Shown here: piece by piece, positions 1-9,977 of the stretch
How the letters are laid out: each line of letters opens with the position of its first letter
Numbering within the stretch: the first letter of the stretch is position 1
Notes under the pieces: generated by a model
Told to the model about the DNA's origin: nothing
Database searches by the model: none
What the model saw: the letters and a program-made list of their open reading frames with translations, nothing else
Assembly (NCBI GenBank): GCA_019915015.1
Contig: JAHBBC010000036.1
Location: forward strand, 268,529-332,528
Source of the DNA: Auriscalpium vulgare
Taxonomy: Eukaryota; Basidiomycota; Agaricomycetes; Russulales; Auriscalpiaceae
Reading direction: 5' to 3'
Length of the DNA stretch: 64,000 nt
Translations under genes and position numbers: made by a program

Positions 1-245
1 AATGTGCCAATCTAAGTCCTTTTTCACTTGAATGCTAGTGAAGCGTCGTTTTCATATCCCCTGCATTTTTTTGATTCTTTTGAATTTAATAGAAGGCCAG
101 AAACTGAAGCCGAGAGGTGCCGTTGAAGGAGAGCCTGGAGGGCATGAGGCTAGGACCCGGTGCGGTGGCTATGTCTTTCCCACGACGCGTGCTGCACGCG
201 ACGCGTCAGCGACTCTTCAGTCACCTACCCTCGCCGTTCTCCACC

Positions 246-1943
246 ATGGCCGACGTGGAAATGAAGCCCGCAGACGAAAAAGTGGAAGAGAAGCAGGAAG
301 GAAAGGAAGTGTCGACCTCACCGCCCTCCCCAGTCGACGAAATCAAGTCCAATATCACGCTCATCGACAGAGCCGTCTCTACCCTCGAGCCGCGCTTCAC
401 GCACCGTGTTCTGCGCACTCTGACGGCCCTACGGAAGCGTCTCAACGAGCAAATACTCAGGGAGGCTATCTCAGAGGTGTACCCACCAGGTGCGTCTCGT
501 TTCGCTTCCACCCGGAGTTGACTCCCATGCGCTACAGATTCATCCGTCAAGAGCTCATTGTTCTCGCTGCTGCCCGATGCCGATGTTTCAGAAACTATGG
601 ATATCGACTCCACAGTGCCTCCGGCCGCAAAGCCTCCTTCAGACCCTGTCCCCGAAGCTGAAATCTACTTCCGCCTCCTCATAATTCACCACTTGCTCAC
701 GTCCCCGAGCAACTACGGCAAAGCTCAAGACCTCGCGAACAGCACCGTTCAGAAAATGCAGGCGCTGAATCGCCGAAGTCTCGACCCGATCGCAGCGAAG
801 GTCTGGTTCGCCGTCGAGCGGACGTACGAGCTAGCAGGGGAGCTGTCCGACGCGCGGCCGTACGCATTGTTCCTGCTCCTTCATAGTCTTGTCGCTAATT
901 TGTCGTTAGACTGTATCTTGCTGCTCAGCGTACTGCGTCACTGCGCCACGATGACGAGACGCAAGCAGCGCTCATCAACCGCCTCCTGCGCAGCTACCTG
1001 CATTACAGCTTGTACGACCAAGCGGACAAGCTCGTCTCGAAAACCACCTTCCCCGCCTCGGCTCCCAATCCTCAATACGCGCGATACCACTACTATCTCG
1101 GCCGCATCAAGGCCGTGCAGCTCAACTACACCGAGGCGCACACACATCTCCAGCAGGCGATCCGTCGGGCGCCTGCTCCGAAGGTTGCCCCAGGATTCTA
1201 CCAGGCCGTGCACAAGCTATTCGTCGTCGTGGAGCTTCTCATGGGTGACATCCCCGAGCGCAGTCTCTTCCGCCACCCTGTCCTCGAAAAGGCGTTGAGC
1301 GGGTACTTCGACATCGTCAAAGGTACGTAGCCGCATGCCAACCGCACGAGCAAGCCATGCTTATTCGATGGCAGCCGTACGCACGGGCTCGCTGTCGAAC
1401 TTCCAGAACACCCTGTCGAAACACGCCGCTGTCTTCGAAGCCGACAAGACGTACTCGCTCATCGTGCGCCTGCGCCAGAACGTCATCAAGACGGGCATCC
1501 GCCGCCTCTCGCTCTCGTACTCGCGCATTTCGCTGCGGGACATCTGCGTGAAGCTGCACCTCGACTCGGAGGAGGACGCCGAGTACATCGTGGGCAAGGC
1601 GATCCGCGACGGCGTCATCGAGGGGCGCATCGTGCACGAGAAGGGCTGGATGGAGTGCGGTGGGCAGAAGACGGGCGACGGGCCCGAGGTCGGCGAGATG
1701 TTCGCGCGCCGCATCGGGTACTGCCTGGAGCTGCACAACGAGAGCGTGAAGGTGAGTGCGGGTTTGCATTCTTGCCGGTACGAGCGCTCATGGGTCGTCG
1801 TAAAGGCTATGCGTTATCCGTTGAACGCGCACCGCAAAGAGTTGGCCGACGCAGAGGGGGCGAGGGAGCGTGAGAAGGAACTTGCGAAGGAAATCCAGGA
1901 GGGTGACCTCGACGACGACGACTCGGGCCTTGGTGACTTCTGA
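246..1943 (+). CDS. RPN3: 26S proteasome regulatory subunit RPN3 (PSMD3)
   Basis: Non-ATPase lid subunit of the 19S regulatory particle, which helps hold the lid together and the deubiquitinase module in place. The start [16 protein letters not shown] at 246 is preferred to an upstream in-frame ATG because it matches the acidic N-terminus of the family. Middle exons encode the helical repeat region, including [15 protein letters not shown]. The C-terminal exon carries the PCI domain ([20 protein letters not shown], about 1500-1650) and an acidic tail ending [10 protein letters not shown]. Introns seen: donor at 490 with acceptor before 538, another near 900, one starting at about 1325, and one from 1753 ending AAG before 1807. 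The intron near 900 is unclear because the frame-preserving choice would be very short. Identity rests on continuous family similarity through all exons. Confidence 0.93.
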
Positions 1944-2822
1944 AGATGTATAAATGTGGTTGTAGTTTCAGATGTCCCTGCCTCTTTCGTCTTAGACAGA
2001 TGCATGCGGACTATAGGGTTTGTCCTGAGGCGATGCTGCGAAATGTGTATTGCTTGAGCAAAAGGTGCTCTGCAATCAGTTTTCGAGGCTTCGAGCGCTG
2101 GGATATGTCGATTTGCTCAGGCACATGATCTTGAAGCGCTCACTACCGTGACCGCCGACGCGCGAGTCGAACATCGAGCGCGACGTCTTGTACCGCATTC
2201 CTCATCATCGTGCTCTCTCACGTCGCCCAATAACCCCCGCCTGAAACTCCCGTGAATAGCGCACCTCATCAACACCTCATGTCTGCGGTCATCCGAAGAG
2301 CATGGCAGCGGCTGACGCGTCCGGTACGCTCTCGTTCCGATCGTTATTTCGCTCATGAGGCTTATTGACGTACTGGTACATGCAGCGTCATCTAGTCGGC
2401 CACGACTTGGAAGGCAAGTCCAACAAGCCTAGCTTTCATTCGCTCGGCGCCTCTGATATGCCTAACACAAGCGACGCACAGGAAACAGGTTCTTCGAGTT
2501 CCCGAGCACGACAGATGGTAGGCATCGCACATGTTCCGATCGCCTTCCGCCTTACAGTTCGCCCCGGGTAGATCCAAGACGGACGAGAAGAAGGGTGGAG
2601 TACAAGGTGTATGAAGATGTGTACCATTACATTGGAGGTTCCAGGAAGCTGCCAGGTGCGCATGCCCTCGTTCCTACATCTGTCGTTCCTCGAGTGACGC
2701 CCATATCCACCATGCAGTTCAGTGGGTGTCTTGGCTGTCGCACACAAGGCCGGATATACCTACTCTCGAAGTACACTGTCGCCGTATTCATCCGCAGCTG
2801 TGTTCGCCTACTCATTCATGTC
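1944..2822. other. Intergenic stretch without a supported gene
   Basis: This holds the 3' flank of RPN3 and about 0.8 kb of unique-looking sequence. Several short open frames on both strands (for example 2436-2747 minus) lack splice logic, domains or compositional bias, so I see no gene here. Confidence 0.5.
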
Positions 2823-3158
2823 ATGCAGGAGCTTCGGGCCGACCAAGAGCGCCAGCGCCGTGTACTGCATAACGCCGCCATCCTGCAAGCCAGAGACCTA
2901 GAAGAGCGCCGCAGCATTGCGGCCGCCGCAGTTCAAGATGCGCAAGCTGCTCTGCCCAGCCCGGATCCTGCTGCGCCGCAGGGCCCCACGTCTGGAGCAA
3001 TGGACTCTAGCCCAGCTCCACTGGAGCCAGCTGTCCCCCCAGAGGCACCCACAGCCCCGGCTTCAACTCTACACCCGCGAGCACCGGGGGGAGCCAAAGA
3101 CCGAGACTGGCAGCCAGAGGCATGGACTCCGCGGTCGTCTCCCCAGCGGCGCGGTTGA
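2823..3158 (+). CDS. Possible terminal exon of a hypothetical coiled-coil, proline-rich protein
   Basis: An open frame of about 112 codons. It begins with a strongly charged heptad-like stretch (LRADQERQRRVLHNAAILQA then DLEERRSIAAAAVQDAQAAL), suggesting a short coiled coil, and continues as a Pro/Ala/Ser-rich tail to a stop at 3158. The base just before GAGCTTCGG is preceded by a pyrimidine stretch and CAG, so this may be the last exon of a gene whose upstream exon I cannot find. I do not recognise a family. It could equally be a chance GC-rich frame, and no neighbouring gene helps. Confidence 0.3.
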   Translation: MQELRADQERQRRVLHNAAILQARDLEERRSIAAAAVQDAQAALPSPDPAAPQGPTSGAMDSSPAPLEPAVPPEAPTAPASTLHPRAPGGAKDRDWQPEAWTPRSSPQRRG

Positions 3159-3453
3159 AGATGCATGAGCTTCATTCTTGTACACAAAATATTTCTTTAC
3201 CTTGGGGAATGAACAATATTAGCTGCACCGCTCAATGCACTGCGTGAGAAACACGGGTATCACGTTCACATTGCAAGACATCTCGAGCGTATCTAACATA
3301 AGTAAGAGTGTCGTATACGGACGTATGGTCATAACATGACATAACAAACGATGAAGTCCAGATACGAAACCGAATCCGTCGCGAGACCGTGATTCTCCCA
3401 CCCGTGTCTATCGAAAGACTGGATTCGTCTGAGGACCCCCGGCTGTTTGGCAA

Positions 3454-5559
3454 TCAAACAAGGGAGTCCCCAGACTTCTCGTCAGTCGACGTGGACTCGG
3501 GTTCAGCGTCAGCGTCAGCGCTCTCAGCGCGGCGCGACCGGCAGCACGAGAAGCAGGCTGCGACGCGCACGCCTGCGCGGCGCAGACGCGAGACCAGATG
3601 GATGGGGTACATCGTCATGAGCGCGGCGAGTCCGAGCGCGGCGACCAGTCCGAGGACAGCCCCGAGGACAGCGGGCCGCACATCATGCAGCGCCTGGCAC
3701 ATCGCCTGCACCACGAACAGGATCAACGCCCATGTGTACAGGGCCTTCGGCAGGGTGAGCACGATCGCGATGGGCCGGAATTCGTAGTCTGAGCGGTGCT
3801 CGGTCAGGAAGTCGGCCTAGTGGCAAAATGTCAGAGACCGGTGAAAAAAACCCCCGGTGAAACACGCACCGGACCCTTCCAACCTTTGTTGCGTAACTTG
3901 GGATCCATGTGACGCTGCGAAAGGAGGATAGCCCCCAGGATACTGACGGCGCTGAGAATGAGCGAGGTTTGGGTAGTCGCGGGCGAGAACGCCGTTGGAA
4001 GTGTTAGAATGTTGGAACTATTAGGAGGGGTCAGCGCCGGTCGACAAACTATGCTTTGGAAAACGTACATCAAGGCCCCGAACGACTGAAGAGATGACAC
4101 GCCATCAGTGAGGGAAGTGCAAGACACAGTATATGAACTCACCCAGGCCATCCCAGCCTTCCACTCCTGCAGCATCTCCGTGTTGAAAGCATCCCAGCGC
4201 GTGTCGTAGGCAATGCTGTCGACGAATAACCCCTCCAAACGAGCCCGCCAGCGCTCAGGGTAGTTGAAACACAAGAGAGAGACGCCCTTCAGGAGGATAC
4301 TGCGCTTTACAGTGGGGCTTGCAAATACGGATTGATCAATCGAGAGGCGGGCTTGCTTCTGGCCCCAAAGCAACTGGATGTCCGTCGCGACTGTATGGCG
4401 CGCGTTAATCACAGGAACAGACAGGACAAAAAGGACAAAAACTTACGAAGCAATGTTTGCATGCGTGCTAGAGAACACGATATAAACAATTAGCACAATG
4501 ACAATGCGAGCGCCGACCGAAAAACGCACCAACTATTGTCATGACGCGACCGTCGGAAATATGATCTTCAGAGCACAACGGTAAGAAAGGGCCGAGCGGA
4601 AGCATCGAGGGTGAGCACGCACTTTTACACTGTTGCAACACGTCCAAGAACTGGGCGGACATTGGCTCTCGGTACGGGAACGTCGAAAAATCAGAGGTCA
4701 TGTCATCTGGGTGTCGAAATTGAGCAACGCTTGCGTAATTGTGTAGCGCGGAGGACCTACCGACACGCGCGTGCAAGAAGCGGACGATGAGGTTGTCGAG
4801 TACATCCGGATCGCAACGGTTGTGCATTGAGAACGTCTGAACGTGGTCCCAATACAGCGACTCCAGGTTCAGCTCTAGGATCCAGATTAAATGAGGCCAT
4901 TGGAGTATCGGGAAAAGGACTTACTGAGATGCTCTTCATTATACACACCAAAGACGTCCAGGTCATCCGTGTTCGTGGTCGTCAGCCAGAAGGGAACCCT
5001 CGCGGCATGATCGACGAAGTAGTACTTGCACGGGTAACCCGGCCCGTCGAAGTCGAAGTCCAGGAAGATCTCCACAGACTGCGGCAACACGATTCCCAGC
5101 TCCGCAGCCCATTCTGTGATGACCGTCGCCCAGGCGTCGATCTCCTCGAGCGCGCCCCACTCCCTGACATCGACCGTGGTGACGATGGCGGGGTGCGTGC
5201 GCCTGTAGAAGTACGGCTTGCCCTCGGGATGAACGTAGCGCTTCCATCCCGCAGGCATGTACTGGGGCCTGTGAAAATGTCAGACGTGGCATGTTGAGGC
5301 GGAAATCGAGCGTACGGTGAGGACGCCATTCCAAGCTCGACCGGCGCAGGTTCGAACGCCGTGAACATGGCAGGAAAGACAGGGACCTGGTGGAATTCCG
5401 CCCTGAGACATCCAATGAGCGCAGCGACGATGCGAAGGACGAGGATACTCACTCGGACGACGCGCCGTACCGATCGCGGTTCATCTCGGCGGGCCCGATG
5501 GCCTGCAGTCCATCCCTGGTAGCCAGCGGTTTTTTCTCAACAATGGAGGGAGTAGACAT
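3454..5559 (-). CDS. WW-like domain multi-pass membrane protein, family copy 1
   Basis: Multi-exon minus-strand gene with start ATG at 5559 (MSTPSIVEKKPLATRDG) and stop at 3454. The exon at about 5260-4930 has a near-canonical WW core, PAGWKRYVHPEGKPYFY, then a conserved block ending YYFVDHAARVPFWL. Later exons carry NLESLYWDH, TSDFSTFPYREPMSAQFLDV and a helical block (RLSIDQSVFASPTVKRSILL), followed by hydrophobic segments near 4080-3930 and 3770-3600. The basic Cys/Arg tail ends EPESTSTDEKSGDSLV. The order of blocks matches copies 2-4 in this window, but this is the most diverged member: it lacks the intron after the WW-like motif and the long Ser/Pro/Arg N-terminal region. Good splice junctions include SSP|PQYMPAGW. 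WW domains usually bind proline-rich peptides, so a membrane adaptor role is possible. The function is unknown. Confidence 0.72.
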
Positions 5560-6496
5560 CTGGAGAACTGAGAAGGAAAGGTGCGAGAGGTCGTGAGCCT
5601 GTGCAGCAGAACTGTAGAAGCTTTATAGGCAACAACACACTGCCGCCGGGCTGTGCAACACGTCAACGCGTCAACCCTCGTCAGTGACCATGTACGAGGC
5701 TCACACAAAAACGTGCACAAAGACACGGCGCCACAGAGCGATGTCTCGCAGACCCGTTGCGCACCGCCGATCTCGCAGCTCGCAGAGTGTTCGTGTTGTG
5801 TCGACGGTTGCAGGTTGCGGCGTGCCAATAATAGGATCCGTGAGTCTGGTGCCGAGCCAGGCGCGCTGGTGCCACTCGCCTGGCCCTATTCTGGGCAAAC
5901 CCTCCGAGTCGCAACCGGGATCTCGGAGAGGCCGTGTTCACAGTAAGGGGCCGTACTGCAGTGCTGGACACACAGCTGCGCCAACCTGCGGCGTTGCTGA
6001 GCGCTGCTGGCGGCGCAGGAGCCTTCTTTGGGCCGGGGCTGTTCAGGCGCTTGGTGGCACTGCCACCAGCGCGAATCGACTACAGTAGGCTGTTTACATA
6101 ACGTTACTCTCGCCATGGCCAGTTGCGGCGATGTCCTTGGATCGTGGCCCCTCCGATCTACTGCTCGAGACACGATGCGTAGATAACTTCTGGGTGCGTG
6201 GCCGTCAACCCTGCTACCCTGTTACATGTTACCCACGTCATGCGAGCGACGCGGCTTCAATGTGCAACGTGGGCTCAACCATATGTGCATCATGGCGGAC
6301 TCACAGTGCTGCGGTGAACGTCGTCGACCACGCACCATATGTACGGCAACCGACATCACTGCCCCGTTGTGTTCGTGTATTGGCCGGCAATGCGATACGT
6401 TTCCGATCGAACTGACAACTTCGTCGCTCCAGAAGCTCTTCATAAAGCTGTTGTACTTATTTCTGCCAGTGGTCCGAGATATCGCGATGCCAACGC
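5560..6496. other. Intergenic region between family copy 1 and the Harbinger element
   Basis: About 0.94 kb upstream of copy 1 and left of the transposon. It presumably contains the copy 1 promoter. The overlapping open frames on both strands show no recognisable protein, and I see no RNA gene. Confidence 0.5.
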
Positions 6497-6499
6497 AAT

Positions 6500-6567
6500 A
6501 GGGGAGCTCAGAGTAGACCGTTTTCGTTTCCGTTTCGTTTTCAAACGCCTTTCGTTTTCGATTCGGC
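6500..6567 (+). repeat. Left terminal inverted repeat of the Harbinger element
   Basis: 68 bases identical to the reverse complement of 9820-9887. After the outer 20 bases it becomes a run of TTTTCG/TTTC-type submotifs, which could be repeated transposase-binding sites. Identity stops after GATTCGGC. Confidence 0.95.
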
Positions 6568-6698
6568 CCGCGGCATAAGTGACCCGATGTGTGACAATCG
6601 TGTGACTTTAGGTGACGCTCGCGTTGTGCGGCGTCTTCGTGTCTCACACACTCATTCCCTCGCGATACCTCCTTAATCTACACTCTCCTACTCTCTTA

Positions 6699-8295
6699 AT
6701 GCCCCGGAAACGCGGCCGCTCGGACTCCGACCAGCCTGAGACAGCTCCGGGCAAGAAATCCCGTGAGGAGAACATCAGCTGGGGCACAAATAAGAAGCCA
6801 AATGAGCTGCTCCTGCAGCTCATCACGGAGCTCGAACAGCCGCAAAATCGCAAGGTTATGTTTGGTAACAAGCGTGGTGAGGTATGCAGGTGGCCCACGC
6901 ATCATCTGGGCTTTGTTACTGACATCTTTCCAGAAGAAAAGCGGAGAAAGTAAGGTCGCAGCGGGTCAGCGGCTTGCTCGCATCCTCTGGAAGGATGCTC
7001 CGGACTCGGATTTCGTCAGTCTGGGAGCAAAGGTGCTCGGGAAAATAAATCAGTATGTCCATACCCTTATTGGATGCCTCATACGTGCTCACAGGCTTGT
7101 GTAGGCTACGCATCACCTATCACTCCAAGGTTCGGCGCATTAAGTGCACGGGTGGAGGTGTCCTCACTGGGAATGAGGCCATCGTCGACACAGGTGATGC
7201 CGACGATGGTCCAGATGAGTATTTGGTCTGCTACATAGGGCCAGATGGCCCATCCGAGGATACCGATGCACGCCACAAGAATATCTGGCGTAAGTTCATT
7301 TTGTGATCTCCGATGAGCACGCTGGAGGCTAACACATCCTGTGCAGAGGAGATCGAGGCCGAGTTCGCTGTCTTCCCCCGAATTCACGCGATCCTTGCCA
7401 CCCGCCCAAATGAAAACCCGATCATCATCACGACTGGGGTTGGTCCGGACGGTCACCGCACAGTGCACTATCAGCCTCCCGACGACGCGCCACCTGTGCG
7501 GCAACCGCGCGAAGAGGACATAGACCCCGTCCTACGCGTTCACGATGGCCCGGCGCCTCTCGCGCAAGACTCTTCTGCGACCGCACCCGGCCCGGGATCG
7601 CCACCGCAGACGCCACACACTCCCAAAGAGAACCGCGTGCCGCCCTCGTCGCAAGCAAGTGCGAAGAAGACTCCCGCACACCTGTCGGAAGAGAAGCTGG
7701 AGAGCTTGAAGGGTCGCTTCAAGCCCACGTCACGCACCGGCATTCAAGACATACTGAAGGAGTCCATCGAGTAAGTAATACTAGTTGTTGGTAATGCACG
7801 TGGACTAATTCATGTGGCAGGCGTAGCTTTGCGGTGTCAAAGGAAGAGAACATCCGCAAAGCTGTCGACAGGCTGCGCGATGACATGAATAGTCTTCGCC
7901 AAGACGCTCGCGATCGCCACGACCGCCTCTTTCGTGAGCTGCAGATTGGCTTGTGGACGAACGATGAGTATCGCCGCAAGTCGGAAGCACTTGACGATGA
8001 CCTTCAGCTGCAGCTTCAAGATCTCCGTGAAAATATATCGCGCCTTCAGAATCCTCCTCTGGTTGTCGCCGCCGCTACGCCCGCTCGTTCCATCTCACGC
8101 ACGGGCTCTATGTCAACCGCTGCATCGACGCCTTCATCTCTGCCGCGCGCATCGACACCTCCGGATGATGAGCCCGAGAGCGAGATGACAAGCCAGAGAG
8201 AAAATAGTCCTCCCTGGGATGAGAGCCAGTTGGACAGAGATCTTGGACGAGGATCATCTGTGGTTCCAGACGAGTTGGAGCGAGGCTTAGTCTGA
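6699..8295 (+). CDS. Harbinger accessory protein, Myb/SANT-like DNA-binding type
   Basis: Second gene of the Harbinger element, whose family partner helps the transposase reach the nucleus and bind transposon ends. Five exons fit together in frame: 6699-6881, 6934-7052, 7105-7289, 7347-7770 and 7821-8295, all with GT-AG introns of about 50 bases. The N-terminus is basic (MPRKRGRSDSDQPE). Residues about 20-125 resemble the Myb/SANT-like domain, with ISWGTNKKPNELLLQLITEL and, across an intron, LRITYHSKVRRIKCTGGG. An acidic and Pro-rich linker follows. The C-terminal exon is helical and charged (SKEENIRKAVDRLRDDMNSL) and ends in a Ser/Thr-rich tail. It converges on the transposase gene with 115 bp between the stop codons. 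The Myb assignment is by pattern only. Confidence 0.82.
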
Positions 8296-8410
8296 TCATT
8301 TTGCTTTTGTCCTTTCTAACTGCAGCCTCTCATTTAATGCTACACAGTCCTTTCTTCTTTCTGATTATATCTCTCTTACTCTTTACAATCTCAGATTTAA
8401 TCTTGTTCAT

Positions 8411-9734
8411 TTATACAAGTCCTGCTCGTTGAGCGGCTACTATTTCTGCCACAAGGCCACGTCTCCTAGCCTCGCAATCATCATCCTCTGTGATATCATC
8501 ATCTATAGGATCATCTGGCTCCCCCCTATCGTCCTCTTCCTGAGCACGTGAGTGCCAAGTCGCAAAGCTTGTCCCACTCGCCCATCCTTCGATGTCGAGC
8601 ACTGCGTTGTGCAAGATGATGCAACATGAAATCCACCGACACGCTCGTATATGGTCCCGATTGTAACGGATATTGAGCCGTAAGCCACGAAGGGATTGCC
8701 ATCGGCCCTTGAGTGCACCCATGGTGTGTTCAGAGCGAACGCGTAGGCGAGCTACGTGTTTGTCGAATAAGGCATTTGAGCGGTCTAACGACGCTGGTTT
8801 CTTGTGAACTGGGATGGTCCGCGAGCTGACAGGGTACGCAGAGTCACCCCATGCAAACTCGTCACCTCTGAAGAACCAGTCGGTATGCTTGACAGCTGCA
8901 GTATGCTCAAATGCAGATGCATCATGAGCAGAACCGGTCATGCCAAGCGAATAGTCAACGATTCGTAGATTCGACGGTGTATTGCCAATCTGTGTACAGA
9001 TATGTCAGTCAGGAGCTATTAGAAGATATCCAGCATACCTGGACGTTGAACCCATAGTTGCACTTCCTTGTGTAGTACGCGTCACCGTCGAGGCCGGGGC
9101 GACTGTACAGGACAACAATTGTCCCGTCGTACATCACCCATCCCTCCCTCCAGGTGGATCCCGTGAAACCAAGCTGCTCATCAATCCACCTTTTCTCGAC
9201 CTCTTTCTCCTCCTCTGTTAGCGGCCGTACAAACATCCCATGCAAGGACATCAGCGCCTCCTGACATCTCTCCGTGTATAGCTCCACAGCGCCCTCTGAA
9301 CAGCCCGCTGCACGGCTGATATCCTCGAGAGATGCGCCATTGCCATAGCGACCCATACGGTACAGGGTCACCGCTAATTGCGTTCGGATATCCTCCTGCG
9401 GGGTGTTCGAGTTGTTCTGGAATACGGGATGACCCTCGATGAGGCCAAGGATAGTGTCGAAGACGTGGGGAGAGACACGGAGCATGTTGATAAAGCGGTG
9501 GTGATGGGCAGGATCCTGTGCATACTCCCATGCAAGCTGGAGATTGCCGGCTTTAACGACGGGAGGACGGGGGTTGATGTAGCGGGAGGATAGGATGGTG
9601 TGAAGGATTGAGCTATCGCGTTGGAGCTGCTCCATCATAGCTGTGGCTGAAGATGGAGGCATGAGTGCCATCTGGATAGCCATATATGTGATGTATGCGT
9701 CGATAATCTCATCGTGGTAGGTAGCACGGGCCAT
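8411..9734 (-). CDS. PIF/Harbinger transposase (DDE_Tnp_4 / HARBI1-like)
   Basis: Catalyses cut-and-paste movement of the element. Two exons, 9734-9039 and 8989-8411, are joined across a 49-base GT-AG intron to give 424 residues, a usual length. The N-terminal half has a helix-turn-helix-like part (ASLEDISRAAGCSEGAVELY). Catalytic-domain landmarks are in order: YDGTIVVLYSRPGLDG (first Asp), GMTGSAHDASAF (second acidic site), FAWGDSAYPVS, and RSEHTMGALKGRWQSLRGLR with the Glu. All carboxylates are present and no stop interrupts the frame. The C-terminus is acidic (EPDDPIDDDITEDDDCEARR). It is probably transcribed from within the right end of the element. Confidence 0.93.
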
Positions 9735-9819
9735 GGCTGGTGGAAGAGCTCGAAAGCAATGGCGGCGGTGTCGCGCAGCGGCGTAGATTGAGTGACATTA
9801 TGTAATATCACGCCGGGGC

Positions 9820-9887
9820 GCCGAATCGAAAACGAAAGGCGTTTGAAAACGAAACGGAAACGAAAACGGTCTACTCTGAGCTCCCCT
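9820..9887 (-). repeat. Right terminal inverted repeat of the Harbinger element
   Basis: Perfect reverse complement of 6500-6567. The AAT at 9888-9890 matches the AAT at 6497-6499. Confidence 0.95.
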
Positions 9888-9977
9888 AATGTGCTACAAT
9901 AAGTAATCTATTGTTGGATCGGTCCATGGTAGACCATTGTGCTCGACACGCGGAAATGATGGCGTCGTGACAAAACC

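Larger units (their letters stand above)
6500..9887. mobile_element. Complete PIF/Harbinger DNA transposon (3,388 bp)
   Basis: The element is bounded by perfect 68-bp terminal inverted repeats (6500-6567 and 9820-9887, both beginning AGGGGAGCTCAGAGTAGACC when read inward). A 3-bp AAT direct repeat flanks it at 6497-6499 and 9888-9890, consistent with the 3-bp target duplication of the superfamily. Inside are two convergent genes: a DDE_Tnp_4-type transposase (8411-9734, minus) and a Myb/SANT-like accessory protein (6699-8295, plus). This two-gene organisation is characteristic of PIF/Harbinger. Both frames are open with good splice sites and the repeats are identical, so the insertion looks young and possibly still mobile. 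It sits 90 bp beyond the stop of family copy 2. Confidence 0.93.
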
